DNA of 64,000 nucleotides from assembly GCF_023516555.1 (NCBI RefSeq), contig NZ_JAMGBD010000002.1, positions 248,001 through 312,000 on the forward strand, read 5' to 3'. The notes below the pieces were generated by a model that made no database searches, had not been told where the DNA came from, and saw only the letters and a program-made list of their open reading frames with translations. Below are positions 41,601-49,278 of the stretch, in pieces (the first letter of the stretch is position 1; each line of letters begins with the position of its first letter). A program made the translations under genes and the position numbers. The stretch comes from Sphingomonas alba. GTDB taxonomy: Bacteria > Pseudomonadota > Alphaproteobacteria > Sphingomonadales > Sphingomonadaceae.

Positions 41601-42815
41601 ACGCCGAACGGATTGAACCAGATCGGCAATGTTGGCTCGGCCACCGTCACCCACGACAGCAAGGGCAATATAACTGCGGTCGGCAGCGACAGTTATGGCT
41701 ATTCAAGTGAGAATTTTCTGACCTCGGGGCCGGGAAGTACGACGCTGGGCTACGATCCGATGGGGCGGCTCTATCAGGTCGCCAATGGCTCAGGCACGAC
41801 CCGTGTGGGCTATGACGGCTTGGATCGGATCGCGGAATATGATGGCAGCAATGGCATTCTTCGCCGTTACATCCACGGGCCGGGCGTCGATAACCCGTTG
41901 GTTGCTTACGAAGGTACCGGCGCGAGCAGTCGCAGCTTCCTGTCATCCGACGAACGCGGCTCGGTCCTCACATCGACTGACAGCTCTGGCGCACTCTCAG
42001 CCGACAACAAGTATGATGAGTATGGCGTCCCGCAATCCAGCAACTCGGGCGCGTTCGGGTATACGGGCCAAGCTTGGGTGCCGGAGATCTCACTCTGGTA
42101 TTACAAGGCGCGGTTCTATCGCTCCGACATAGGCCGGTTCATGCAGACAGACCCAATCGGATACGAAGACAGCCCCAACGTTTATGCATACGTCGTGGGC
42201 GATCCGGTAAATCTGCTCGATCCGTCTGGGCTTGGTGGTACCATCCCGTGTCCCACGACGAGTGACGCTTGCCCAACCGGTCCGCGGAATCCGTGTTTCA
42301 GCAATCCGAGCTCCTGCGTTAACGGTGATCCGAACGGTGGGATCGCGTTTGCGGGCCCAAACCTGTTTTGGACCCTGCAGCGAGAAGATACAGGAGGGCC
42401 GGGCGATCGAGAGACGGTAGACGAGGAGATCGTCGTTACCGCCAAGAAAAAATCGGCAGTGGATAAGGTCGTCCAGTGCGCGCTTGATCAGTTTGGCATT
42501 ACCGGATTACTTGACCTTGGGACGGCATTGCTGGGCATACCGCAGGAGGGCAGCAAGCGTTTCGTGACTCCTGGATCATCAAGAGGCACCTCCGCACTTT
42601 CCGAGGGCTTGGCGCGGCGCTTTCCTCAGCGGATAGGAGAAACCAACTTTGGTCAGCGTTTCGGTGTTAATAGAATTTGGACGCCTCGATTGGCGCAGCT
42701 AAATCGAGCCACACCAGTCATTGGCCGCGCCGCTGGTCGCCTTATTCCAATTGCTGGTGGAATCTTATTGGCCAAAGACGTTGTAATGATCGTTGTCTGC
42801 TCGCGAAGGAGTTAG
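38694..42815 (+). CDS. Exported RHS-repeat polymorphic toxin
   Basis: 1373 residues from GTG 38694, eight bases after AAGGA. An N-terminal signal peptide (IHRALRFAILASSALAAPV) precedes an RHS shell with many YD repeats (YTYDARGNVTEV, YEYDGFDRLVKT, YDYDVLGNTTSI). The conserved end-of-core FYRSDIGRFMQTDPIGY ... DPSGL lies near residues 1135-1180. The roughly 190 residues after DPSGL are the variable toxin tip, with a Gly/Ala-rich helix near the end (VIGRAAGRLIPIAGGILLAK); its activity is not recognised. No T6SS (VgrG, PAAR) motif is seen, so export is probably Sec-dependent. The gene behind it is the likely immunity factor. Confidence 0.85.
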   Translation: MIHRALRFAILASSALAAPVYGQAVLVPPTRQLIDDNSVDLFRGLYTVDEPVATIGGSQGLDLRRINVGAGWTNNIIANLQSSGSTFFATVNGRTDRFTKSGSTYTPTEANGSSLTFASNIYTYTARDGTTVTFNKAIVNTGFDPYGNEGLVTAIVRPNGQRLDYNYDLRTYCVFFNGDFCQGGFKDVRRLQSVTTAYGYIAEYSYFTDDLDDASGLTSWFLVTDITLRNRSYDPASQTWPSQTNPNQLLNTFTGTAITGVKRPGSSSNDITIAYSSGKVSSITDHAGTTTYGYADASGNRTVTVTNSLSQVSTYVFNISSERLTSFTDALSNTTTYAYDSSARLTKITKPEGNYTQYTYDARGNVTEVRNVDKTGTSSSADIVTTASFPSSCTSPVTCNQPTSTTDARGNTTDYTYDSTHGGVLTVTGPAPTSGATRPKQTFTYVTAQAQIRNTSGTIVGTGQNVTLPQSISQCATTASCSGGSDEVKFTVTYGTTGVANNLLPTQVAKGNGTGTLTATTKLAYDTIGNLTSVDGPLSGTDDTTTALYDSLRRQIGVISADPDGAGGRPRLASKKTFATNGDLTKIETGTVTGTTFSDLNSMTVAQTVDMTYDADGLKLTDKLSGGGSAQTLTQFSYDTAHRLQCTAQRMNPSEFGSLPGDACTLDTQGSYGPDRITKTLRDSDGRPNEIKVAFGISGEEASERKLSYNANGTLQYLIDANNNRTTYEYDGFDRLVKTRYPITTIGSNSSSTTDYEQLSLDKNGNVTSRRLRDGNSIGYTYDGLNRLTDKDLPGSEPDAAYAYDLLNRLTSAVQNSLTTSLTWDALSRKLTEATTGLGTVTSEYDLAGRRTKVTLPGSTSLFGNYDYDVLGNTTSIRENGASSGVGVLATYQYDSLSRRSSVTFGNGVVQDYTYDNASRLATQSNDLASTANDLTQTFSYSPASQITSVARSNDAYAWTGHNNVNLSSTPNGLNQIGNVGSATVTHDSKGNITAVGSDSYGYSSENFLTSGPGSTTLGYDPMGRLYQVANGSGTTRVGYDGLDRIAEYDGSNGILRRYIHGPGVDNPLVAYEGTGASSRSFLSSDERGSVLTSTDSSGALSADNKYDEYGVPQSSNSGAFGYTGQAWVPEISLWYYKARFYRSDIGRFMQTDPIGYEDSPNVYAYVVGDPVNLLDPSGLGGTIPCPTTSDACPTGPRNPCFSNPSSCVNGDPNGGIAFAGPNLFWTLQREDTGGPGDRETVDEEIVVTAKKKSAVDKVVQCALDQFGITGLLDLGTALLGIPQEGSKRFVTPGSSRGTSALSEGLARRFPQRIGETNFGQRFGVNRIWTPRLAQLNRATPVIGRAAGRLIPIAGGILLAKDVVMIVVCSRRS

Positions 42816-42816
42816 C

Positions 42817-43080
42817 GTGGATAAAAGCGATCAAAAAGTCTTAGAAAAACTAGCAGTTATCCTTGCTGAGCAGCAAGGTATCTCCAGCCCGGTCTCCGCT
42901 GGCCAGCGCCTCTGTCGCGATCTTGGCGTTTGCGGTGGCGACTTCCAAGACTTTATGAGCGCCGCCTGGGAAGCAAACGGGTTACCGAACTCTGGCGGGG
43001 TCGAACTCGGGATTCCGGAAGATGCAATCACACTAGCTGACGTCGTCAAAATAATTGGGGCCGCTCGACTACGGTCATAA
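42817..43080 (+). CDS. Probable immunity protein for the RHS toxin
   Basis: 87 residues from GTG 42817, one base after the toxin stop and just behind AAGGAG, which lies inside the toxin's last codons. The text VSAGQRLCRDLGVCGGDFQ and VELGIPEDAITLADVVKIIG recalls DUF1493/acyl-carrier-like small proteins, a fold seen among immunity proteins; this is a tentative pattern match. It is AT-richer than the RHS core, like the toxin tip, consistent with the two moving together. Confidence 0.6.
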   Translation: MDKSDQKVLEKLAVILAEQQGISSPVSAGQRLCRDLGVCGGDFQDFMSAAWEANGLPNSGGVELGIPEDAITLADVVKIIGAARLRS

Positions 43081-43186
43081 TGAGCACTCGTACCCTTTGG
43101 AACGATATTAAATAGAAACCCGGAATTAATGTGACGGTTTACTAAATACACTAAATTCAGCTCCTCGTCTGCCCCGCCTTCCCATC

Positions 43187-43230
43187 GTCCTCCCGGTAGG
43201 ATTCGAACCAGAAACCTTATGCTCAAAGGA
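43187..43230 (-). other. tRNA 3'-half-like fragment (uncertain)
   Basis: On the minus strand the segment reads GGTTTCTGGTTCGAATCC then TACCGGGAGGAC, with a loop TTCGAAT as in a T arm. No matching 5' half follows and the T stem pairs poorly. It may be an attachment-site scar from another insertion, or chance. Confidence 0.25.
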
Positions 43231-43367
43231 CCTAGGTCTGCCCCAAATCCGAAATCTCGCCGCCTAGACGGTTCACCTTACCGCACGGTCACTCGGAGGT
43301 TGCCTAACGCGGCCGCTACGCAAATGGGCCTAGCCAGCTGTTCTCATGATGTTCCACAATCGCGGCC

Positions 43368-43643
43368 ATGCTTCGAGTCGACGACCCAACCGACAATCAA
43401 GGCCAGGGCTGGCGAGAAATGACCGGCCATGAAATCGCGGAGCTTCTCTATTTCACGGTCCGCACCGCGCCGAAGCACCTAATGAACGACCTGACCAACC
43501 GCGATGCCGCGAAGGGTGATCGGGCGGCCAAGCGAATTGCCGAGCTGCTGGCGGAGCGCCTGCGCGGCTATCCCGTTTTCTGTGCCGCCCGTGCTAGGGA
43601 TTGGGGCGGCTTTCCCGGTCCTTCGGGTGGATCGATCGGCTAG
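43368..43643 (+). CDS. Hypothetical protein
   Basis: 91 residues from ATG 43368; an internal ATG at 43419 is the alternative start. The text MTGHEIAELLYFTVRTAPKH then DRAAKRIAELLAERLRGYP is helical and protein-like; the C-terminus is Gly-rich. No family recognised. It ends four bases into the convergent small membrane protein gene. Confidence 0.4.
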   Translation: MLRVDDPTDNQGQGWREMTGHEIAELLYFTVRTAPKHLMNDLTNRDAAKGDRAAKRIAELLAERLRGYPVFCAARARDWGGFPGPSGGSIG

Positions 43644-43789
43644 GCCCTGACCGGGATTATTGCCGCCAGCCGCCGAATACCGAACCAACCGAGCGAAAGA
43701 GCGATGGCAACGCCTAGGCTCGTTCCGTGAAAGTAGGCGACGAACATGCAGACGGTCACAACGCCAGCGGGGCTGAGACGCTCAGGCAA
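43640..43789 (-). CDS. Small membrane protein, 49 aa, TTG start
   Basis: Begins three bases after the SRAP stop at TTG 43789, with GAGG about eight bases upstream. MPERLSPAGVVTVCMFVAYF and SLGVAIALSLGWFGIRRLA give two short hydrophobic stretches. Downstream position on the same strand suggests coupling to the SRAP gene. No family recognised. Confidence 0.4.
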   Translation of the reverse strand: MPERLSPAGVVTVCMFVAYFHGTSLGVAIALSLGWFGIRRLAAIIPVRA

Positions 43790-43792
43790 GGC

Positions 43793-44392
43793 TCAGCGCC
43801 TCACCCAAGGCTCTTGAGTGCGCTCAACCGTCATCAACCCTTCGAAGGGCCTGCAGAGGATTCCAGCGGTGTCTGGAGAGCCGTCCAGCCAATCGCCCCA
43901 ATCGCTGGGCGGCAGGATCGCGGGCATGCGGTCGTGAATACCCTGTACATGCTCGCAGGCCTCGGTCATCACCATCGAATAGGCCGGCCCCCATTCGTCC
44001 GTGTCGCGCCAGATGCCGGCGACGGCGAACAGGTCCTGATCGGGCAGCGAGAACCAGGTGCGGGTCTTGGCGCCCTTCTCTCCTTCCGCTTCGCAAAAGG
44101 CGCTGACCGGGATCAGGCAGCGCCGGTCCTGGAACGAATAGCGCCACATGAAGCTGTCGAGCTTGTCGGTGCGGCAATTGTTGACCGGCTTGGGCTTCAG
44201 CGGCTGGCCGTTCTTGCCCTTGAGCGTCAGCGGGAAGCCCCAGGTCATCTGCCTGACGCGGCCCTCTGCAACGACGAGGCCGGGATAGCCGGGATAGACA
44301 TTCTCCCCGGCATTGCCGCGCGGGTCGGGATCGGCCCGGAACAGCCGGGCGACCTCATCGACGTTCTTCCGCATGTTGTAGAGATTGCACAT
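43793..44392 (-). CDS. SRAP domain protein (YedK/HMCES family)
   Basis: 199 residues. The catalytic Cys follows the initiator Met (MCNLYNM), as the family requires. NNCRTDKLDSFMWRYSF, CLIPVSAFCEAEG (active Glu) and IHDRMPAIL (active His) complete the SRAP site. These proteins form a stable thiazolidine crosslink with abasic sites in single-stranded DNA and protect forks. Mobile elements often carry them, plausibly to protect their own replication or transfer intermediates. Confidence 0.92.
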   Translation of the reverse strand: MCNLYNMRKNVDEVARLFRADPDPRGNAGENVYPGYPGLVVAEGRVRQMTWGFPLTLKGKNGQPLKPKPVNNCRTDKLDSFMWRYSFQDRRCLIPVSAFCEAEGEKGAKTRTWFSLPDQDLFAVAGIWRDTDEWGPAYSMVMTEACEHVQGIHDRMPAILPPSDWGDWLDGSPDTAGILCRPFEGLMTVERTQEPWVRR

Positions 44393-44401
44393 GCGGACCC
44401 G

Positions 44402-45394
44402 TTAGTGGTGCGACCGGTACATAGCGACAGCCTGAGCGCGATTGGCAACTGGGCCGGTTTCGAAATCGCTTTCGCATACCGATTCTATGACGCCGAAAAT
44501 CATGGAATCTGGGGATGCGTATGAAACTTTGTTGCTATCTATTTTTGCCTGACTTTCAAACTCGTCGTCGGCAAAATACTTCCTGTCCAGTTCACGGTAG
44601 GCTTTGTTGCTGCAATTCGCCTCGAAGAGGGCCACCGCCTTGTTCACGCCTTCCACTCTTTCGGACCACCAGGATTCGTCCCAAAACTGAACCGTAGTTC
44701 CGCTTCTCCGTATCTCGTCGGTGTTCACGAAATGGATGGTTTTGTTGTCCGGCGAGCGGGCACTCACGCGCCAGCCGCCCAGGGTTTTTGGCGGAGGTGT
44801 GTTCAATTGTACTAACGGCGGCGGCGAAACGGTCGTCTCCTCAGACTCAAGTATCTTGAAGTCGATTCCAGAGGTTCCCCGATCTGAAGCACCAAGCCAA
44901 CGAATGGACGAAGGGGGAGCGCTAGTCGCGAAGATGATGGACCGCTCGGGCAACTCCAACTGCGTGAGATATCTGCCGACGAGCGCATTACCCACACCCG
45001 TCTCAATCTGCCTTCCGCCCTCCTCCAGATAGGTTGCATGAAATCCAACCCTGCCCGTCGGAGCCAAGAACTTACTTTCCCCGGCGACCCAGATGAGCGC
45101 GCATGAGGAAGCGCATACTTCACGGTCGGGAACGTATGTCGCAAAGCCCATCAGATGGATCGCCTTGCCGATCTCGAGCGCCGGAATGAGAAGACCACCG
45201 TTGCTGCTAAGCGCCACGACAGCATTCGGATACTGCGCCGCCATCCGCCGGAATTTTGCATCGTCCCCCTTTTGGATGTCGCCCACGATGGCGATCAGCT
45301 CAAACCCCTTTTCGACGGGCTCATGCAGAATCTCGGCGGCCGAAGCTGCCGACGAAGATGCCAGAAACGCGAGACCAATCTTCAGCCAATTCAT
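44402..45394 (-). CDS. Periplasmic ClpP/crotonase-like protein (COG3904-type)
   Basis: 330 residues; AAGGAG precedes ATG 45394, and a signal peptide MNWLKIGLAFLASSSAASAA follows. The N-terminal domain has ClpP-like features: ALSSNGGLLIPALEIGKAIHL, VCASSCALIWVAGESKF (probable nucleophile Ser in ASSC) and RVGFHATY (probable His). The C-terminal domain (GGWRVSARSPDNKTIHFVN) resembles surface-adhesin-E-type beta domains. Probably a periplasmic serine hydrolase of unknown target. It lies nine bases upstream of the SRAP start on the same strand. Confidence 0.75.
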   Translation of the reverse strand: MNWLKIGLAFLASSSAASAAEILHEPVEKGFELIAIVGDIQKGDDAKFRRMAAQYPNAVVALSSNGGLLIPALEIGKAIHLMGFATYVPDREVCASSCALIWVAGESKFLAPTGRVGFHATYLEEGGRQIETGVGNALVGRYLTQLELPERSIIFATSAPPSSIRWLGASDRGTSGIDFKILESEETTVSPPPLVQLNTPPPKTLGGWRVSARSPDNKTIHFVNTDEIRRSGTTVQFWDESWWSERVEGVNKAVALFEANCSNKAYRELDRKYFADDEFESQAKIDSNKVSYASPDSMIFGVIESVCESDFETGPVANRAQAVAMYRSHH

Positions 45395-45510
45395 GACTGA
45401 AACTCCTTAGACACACTGCCAACCTGTCAACGACTCCTATATACCCATTAGGATCAAGCTTAAGATCAGGAAAAGCCCAACAAATGCGGATGCGTTTAGG
45501 GTCTTCCTGA

Positions 45511-45927
45511 TCAGCATCTGTGATTGCCCCAATAGCGTTGCCAAACTACGACGCCGCCTGCACGGACAGCCGCGCAGGATAGGTCGCCGAAAGCTGGCGA
45601 TGTGCACCATGCAGCAGTGCGCGATCCGCCAGCTGAGCCTTCCGACAAGCAGCGCATCGCGGGTGAGCGCACCTTAATGTGACCCGTCGAAAGTGTGCCT
45701 TTTGGACCGCCAAACAGCACTACCAATCGGTTGCGGGCCTCGACGCCTCCAACAGCGGGGCAGGGCTGGTTTGACTTGCAGGTCTCGTCGATCTCACGCG
45801 CAGCTACGCCCGCTATCCTGATCCGCGGGCCTTCCGCGCACCAAATCGGGCCGTCACCGTCCCACACGGCTGTCGGAGTGCAGGTGAATGTCTGGCCGGC
45901 TGCCACGACTGCGACGGCAAGCAGCAT
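45511..45927 (-). CDS. SNase-like (thermonuclease-fold) exported protein
   Basis: 138 residues. Signal-like start MLLAVAVVAAGQTFTCTPT, then VWDGDGPIWCAEGPRIRIAG and AREIDETCKSNQPCPAVGG, the opening of the staphylococcal nuclease fold with Asp-Gly-Asp, and further Cys-rich text. The classical catalytic Arg/Glu pair is not clearly placed, so activity is uncertain. ATG 45927 overlaps the stop of the preceding gene by one base (TAATG). Confidence 0.7.
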   Translation of the reverse strand: MLLAVAVVAAGQTFTCTPTAVWDGDGPIWCAEGPRIRIAGVAAREIDETCKSNQPCPAVGGVEARNRLVVLFGGPKGTLSTGHIKVRSPAMRCLSEGSAGGSRTAAWCTSPAFGDLSCAAVRAGGVVVWQRYWGNHRC

Positions 45928-46379
45928 TATTTCGAGAACTTGGTGCAGGCAGCTTTGCGCCAGGATTCCCCGATGCTTCCGGGGACAATTGGGTCGGCAG
46001 CAAATGGCCCTTCCGAGCCGACTGTCTCTCCGGATGCCGAATAATAGACACGCCGCTCAACTCGGATTGTGTCGGCCATGCAGTCGATCTCAACCAGCGC
46101 CTTGGTCTCGCGATAAGTGACTGTCGAGTTTTTCCGGTGATAACCGCGGATCCACACCCGTGGAAATGCACTGCGGTTTGTCAGCGATCTGTAAAGGTCG
46201 TTAGCAAGGATGGCGTAGTCATCACGCGCTCCAACCTTGTTCGTGTTGATCCACAGCTTTCCGTCTAGCGTGATATCCATGCCAAACGGCGCATGATCTG
46301 TGGCCCAATCTAAGGGAGGGCCGTCAATAAGCGGCTCGGCTGGCGGCTCGGCAATTAGCATCAATCCTGCCAAAATCAT
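45927..46379 (-). CDS. Surface-adhesin E-like exported protein
   Basis: 150 residues from ATG 46379, overlapping the Excalibur gene stop by ATGA. A hydrophobic start MILAGLMLIAEPPAEPL is followed by a beta-rich domain with two cysteines: YRETKALVEIDCMADTIRV and a late PGSIGESWRKAACTKF. This layout matches the surface-adhesin protein E domain (PF16747-type), normally a small secreted protein. Cargo of the element; role unknown. Confidence 0.6.
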   Translation of the reverse strand: MILAGLMLIAEPPAEPLIDGPPLDWATDHAPFGMDITLDGKLWINTNKVGARDDYAILANDLYRSLTNRSAFPRVWIRGYHRKNSTVTYRETKALVEIDCMADTIRVERRVYYSASGETVGSEGPFAADPIVPGSIGESWRKAACTKFSK

Positions 46380-46693
46380 TCGCAGCCAACCCCATCTCCG
46401 TCGCGATCCAAGTGACGGCCATAGCCAGGATCGCCCGCCCTGACCGGCGCGGCACCGGCAGCACGCGCTTCGGAGCAATTCCGGAAGGCGCGGCCGGTCG
46501 GTCCCGAACTCATGACTTGGGATTGCGCAGATCGATTAGCCGAAGCTCCGCGTTGGCAATGATAGCCGCCATTCTTACGATCATGGTGACAGCCGTTTGC
46601 GTCGAGCCCGCCGGGGTGCGCGAAGATCGATGTGGCTGGCACCGCCACAATCAACGCAAACACGCAAAATGCACAAAAGCTCGGCAGCCTCAT
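46376..46693 (-). CDS. Exported YHYH-like / Excalibur calcium-binding domain protein
   Basis: 105 residues from ATG 46693. Signal peptide MRLPSFCAFCVFALIVAV; then HPGGLDANGCHHDRKNGGYH, a His/Cys cluster of YHYH type; then the Excalibur domain with FRNCSEARAAGAAPV and HLDRDGDGVGCE, a DxDxDGxxCE calcium loop. The Excalibur domain often accompanies extracellular SNase-like nucleases, as here two genes downstream. Confidence 0.85.
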   Translation of the reverse strand: MRLPSFCAFCVFALIVAVPATSIFAHPGGLDANGCHHDRKNGGYHCQRGASANRSAQSQVMSSGPTGRAFRNCSEARAAGAAPVRAGDPGYGRHLDRDGDGVGCE

Positions 46694-46785
46694 GACCGCA
46701 TCCCCCACAACCCGAGCGGCATCGAACAAACGCCCTACCGCTGTCGCTGTCAACCGGGACAAATCATAACCCGGCAGGCGCCAGG

Positions 46786-47133
46786 TCACTCGTCCTCGCC
46801 CTCTTCTCCGTAAGCGGACGCTTCTTCGTCGATCGCTTCACCGTAGGCCTCGCAGCCTTCTTGAAACGACTGACTTTCTCCGCCGCAGTCGGCTGGATCG
46901 GTCACCCCATTTTCCTTGGCCCACTCAAATCCGGCATCGTGACCGCTGCAATCGTCAGTGCACAGGCTGGTGTCTCCCACGTCCTCGTAGGATTCAGAGC
47001 TCACATCGTCACTTGCGCGGTCGTATGCCTCGTCGAGCCGAGCATCTTCTTCAGCTTCTGTTGGCTCGCTGCTGCCACAACCAAACAACGGAACAGGCAG
47101 CGCGAACAGCGCCGCAATTACCAGTACTCGCAT
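46786..47133 (-). CDS. Acidic lipoprotein
   Basis: 115 residues from ATG 47133. Lipobox VPLFGCGSS follows a short hydrophobic signal. The mature part is strongly acidic (Asp/Glu-rich) with four cysteines (SLCTDDCSGH, PADCGGES, QEGCEAYG) and could bind cations. An alternative GTG lies six bases upstream. It abuts the YecR-like gene. No family name recognised. Confidence 0.65.
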   Translation of the reverse strand: MRVLVIAALFALPVPLFGCGSSEPTEAEEDARLDEAYDRASDDVSSESYEDVGDTSLCTDDCSGHDAGFEWAKENGVTDPADCGGESQSFQEGCEAYGEAIDEEASAYGEEGEDE

Positions 47134-47139
47134 GATCAC

Positions 47140-47664
47140 TTATTTGCCCGAAAGACTGCTGCACCTTGGCATGGCATCGCTGACTGCCGGTCGACTTGAA
47201 GCGCCGGTGCCGACGTAATCGTCCGGGACATCTAGACAATATCCGGAGAGCGTTTTGGCCCTGACCATATGTACGCCGGAAGCCGCGGCCGGTGCCGCCT
47301 GAGTGGGCCCAGCCTGGGCCGCTACCAATGGAGGTGGCGAAACGACCTGAGTGCCGGCGGCTCCCGTGCATTGGTACTCCACGGTCGCAAACCACTGAGT
47401 GCAACCGTACGTCGACATCGCTTGGCATTGGCGGGTGACGCCGCCGAACGGCTCAGCACCCCCATAGCCCCACGTTGCGCATCTCTGCTGCGCGGTCACC
47501 AAGGCGCTGGCCTGGTCGATCTGAACCTTGTCGAACATGCCGTACTCAAACGAGAGTCTGACTACACCGTCCGCCCGGCTCCCGCCTGTCGCCGTCATCT
47601 GTGAAACTGTCGCACAACCCGCAACGCCGACCAAAGCTACGGCGATCAGAACACGCTTCAGCAT
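47140..47664 (-). CDS. YecR-like lipoprotein
   Basis: 174 residues from ATG 47664. Lipobox LVGVAGCAT. The mature domain matches the YecR-like family: ATGGSRADGVVRLSFEYGMF, QQRCATWGYGGAEPFGG and FATVEYQCTG. In enterobacteria yecR lies in the flagellar regulon but its function is unknown. A C-terminal extension of about 60 residues (after PPPLVAAQAG) is not part of the family core. Cargo gene. Confidence 0.8.
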   Translation of the reverse strand: MLKRVLIAVALVGVAGCATVSQMTATGGSRADGVVRLSFEYGMFDKVQIDQASALVTAQQRCATWGYGGAEPFGGVTRQCQAMSTYGCTQWFATVEYQCTGAAGTQVVSPPPLVAAQAGPTQAAPAAASGVHMVRAKTLSGYCLDVPDDYVGTGASSRPAVSDAMPRCSSLSGK

Positions 47665-47777
47665 ATGCGCCCCCGTACATATGTTAACCGAGCGGTTATG
47701 AACGTAAATTAAATAAACGGATCGTGCAATCGCCGTGGGCAACGGGCCCCCGGCCGGAGCCAAACTGGGCTAGTGGC

Positions 47778-47945
47778 ATGAACGGATCAAAAAACTTGCC
47801 GCTCGCAGCGGCCAGCTTAACATTCTTTTTAACGGCAAGCGTGTGTAGCCCTTACGCACCTCAGGATGTTGCGTTGCCTCCAGTCTTATATCCGTCGCCT
47901 GTGGTATCATCTGTTCCTAGTTGGCCGCTGCCCTGTTTGCGGTGA
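47778..47945 (+). CDS. Possible small exported protein, 55 aa
   Basis: ATG 47778 opens MNGSKNLPLAAASLTFFLTA, which looks like a signal, followed by a Pro/Val-rich tail (VALPPVLYPSPVVSSVPSW). The ribosome site is weak. It diverges from the YecR-like gene. Reality uncertain. Confidence 0.3.
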   Translation: MNGSKNLPLAAASLTFFLTASVCSPYAPQDVALPPVLYPSPVVSSVPSWPLPCLR

Positions 47946-48097
47946 GCCGGGGTCGATCGATGAACCCGAACATGAGGAGTGCCGGGCAATCCATGCCATG
48001 ACGCCTTAGCTTGCTTCGCTTCCAACAGAGTGGCGACGCTGGGTGGAAAGCGGACGTTGCGAAGTTATTCGTCAATGGCTTGCGGGTCGTCCTGTCG

Positions 48098-48589
48098 TTA
48101 TCGTCCCGCAGCGTCCTCGGGGACAAGATCATCAAAAACACCGGAAGGCCCTTTTTCGATCATCATCGTATCGTCGACATTCATGACGTTTTCTGCCTGG
48201 CCGGCCTCATCGCTGCGGATGAGAGTCCAGAGCCCCACGGCTGCGACCAGCAGGGCGATAGCCGCGCCGATCCAGAACCGGGGACGTCTTCTGATGGCTT
48301 GCCTGAACCGTGGGGCAGCTCTTCCGAGCGGCAGGAGGTAGGCCTGGCCATGGGCTTTCCACGTTGATCCGGGGGCGCCTTGGCGGGAACAGAGCAGGGA
48401 GAACAGGACGGCGCCAACCAAGGCGATGATCAGCCCCCAAATGAGAGCGTTATCTCGTGCGGCGGTGGCGCGGATCACGCAAGATGCACTGTCGTCGCAG
48501 ATTTCAATTCGCCGCTCAGCCAGCCACCATGAGAGGGCGACAATCCCAGCCCAGCCCATCAGTGCACGCAACGCTACTCGCCTAACCAT
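48098..48589 (-). CDS. Membrane protein of unknown function
   Basis: 163 residues from ATG 48589, behind a GGGGGG site. Three hydrophobic helices can be read: LMGWAGIVALSWWLA, LIWGLIIALVGAVLFSLL and FWIGAAIALLVAAVGLWTL, with a Cys pair after the first (EICDDSASCVIRA). The C-terminal tail is acidic. Nothing identifies a family. Confidence 0.5.
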   Translation of the reverse strand: MVRRVALRALMGWAGIVALSWWLAERRIEICDDSASCVIRATAARDNALIWGLIIALVGAVLFSLLCSRQGAPGSTWKAHGQAYLLPLGRAAPRFRQAIRRRPRFWIGAAIALLVAAVGLWTLIRSDEAGQAENVMNVDDTMMIEKGPSGVFDDLVPEDAAGR

Positions 48590-49278
48590 GCCTACCCCCC
48601 GATAATACGCGCCAGCTATCGCCCGCGTCCCCCGGCCCGATGACAACCGGCAGCAAAGCCGGGCCTGGAACCGAGAAACGCGAAGCTGTGGCCCCGCCGC
48701 CTCCGGTCGATTGACGGGGAAGCGGATCAACGGTGCGGACACGGACATGACCGCGATGGTGCCCGGGCCGATCCCCCGGTACTAAGGCCACCGCCCCGGC
48801 CGCAACGAAGGTCACGCGTGCTGCGGATGACGGTCAGGACGAATTCCCTGACCCCGTGGCTTTGCTTCACCCACAACGGAGGACGGACGCGCTGCGGTTC
48901 CGGCCGGGACGGCTCCCCCGGCTGCGAAGCAAGTACGGACATAAGCGCTCATCCGACCGCCAGAAAGCTTATCATTTGTTGGCGATGTTAATTTGAACGT
49001 ACCCACCTGTATGAGGCGAAGGTGTCGCCGTTTGCTGGAGGTTTCCCCTATCCTCTCTCCGTTGGGTCCTTCGTTGCACTACTGTGGAGGGCGTGGTTTG
49101 TCTGATGCAGCTTTCCGGTGGCGGGTGAATGCGCTTGGGATTCGGAGCGCGCGAGTTGAGGTCACTTCGCCTAACCGGCGATGGCGAGGCTGCTCCGTCT
49201 CTGAAGGTGTAGACCTACCAAACCAAGGCGGCGGCAGAAGAGGGGATTGCAAACCTCCCGCGGTAATCCGGCGGCGTC
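48590..49278. other. About 690 bp with no convincing gene
   Basis: Between the membrane protein and the nuclease-like gene. Frames present lack ribosome sites and have biased, Arg/Gly-rich composition. It should contain the promoters of both flanking genes; I see no strong palindrome or repeat. Confidence 0.5.

Noticed and set aside
48582-48815. Minus-strand frame in the gap before the nuclease-like gene
   Set aside because: Gly/Arg-rich text with no ribosome site or conserved pattern.
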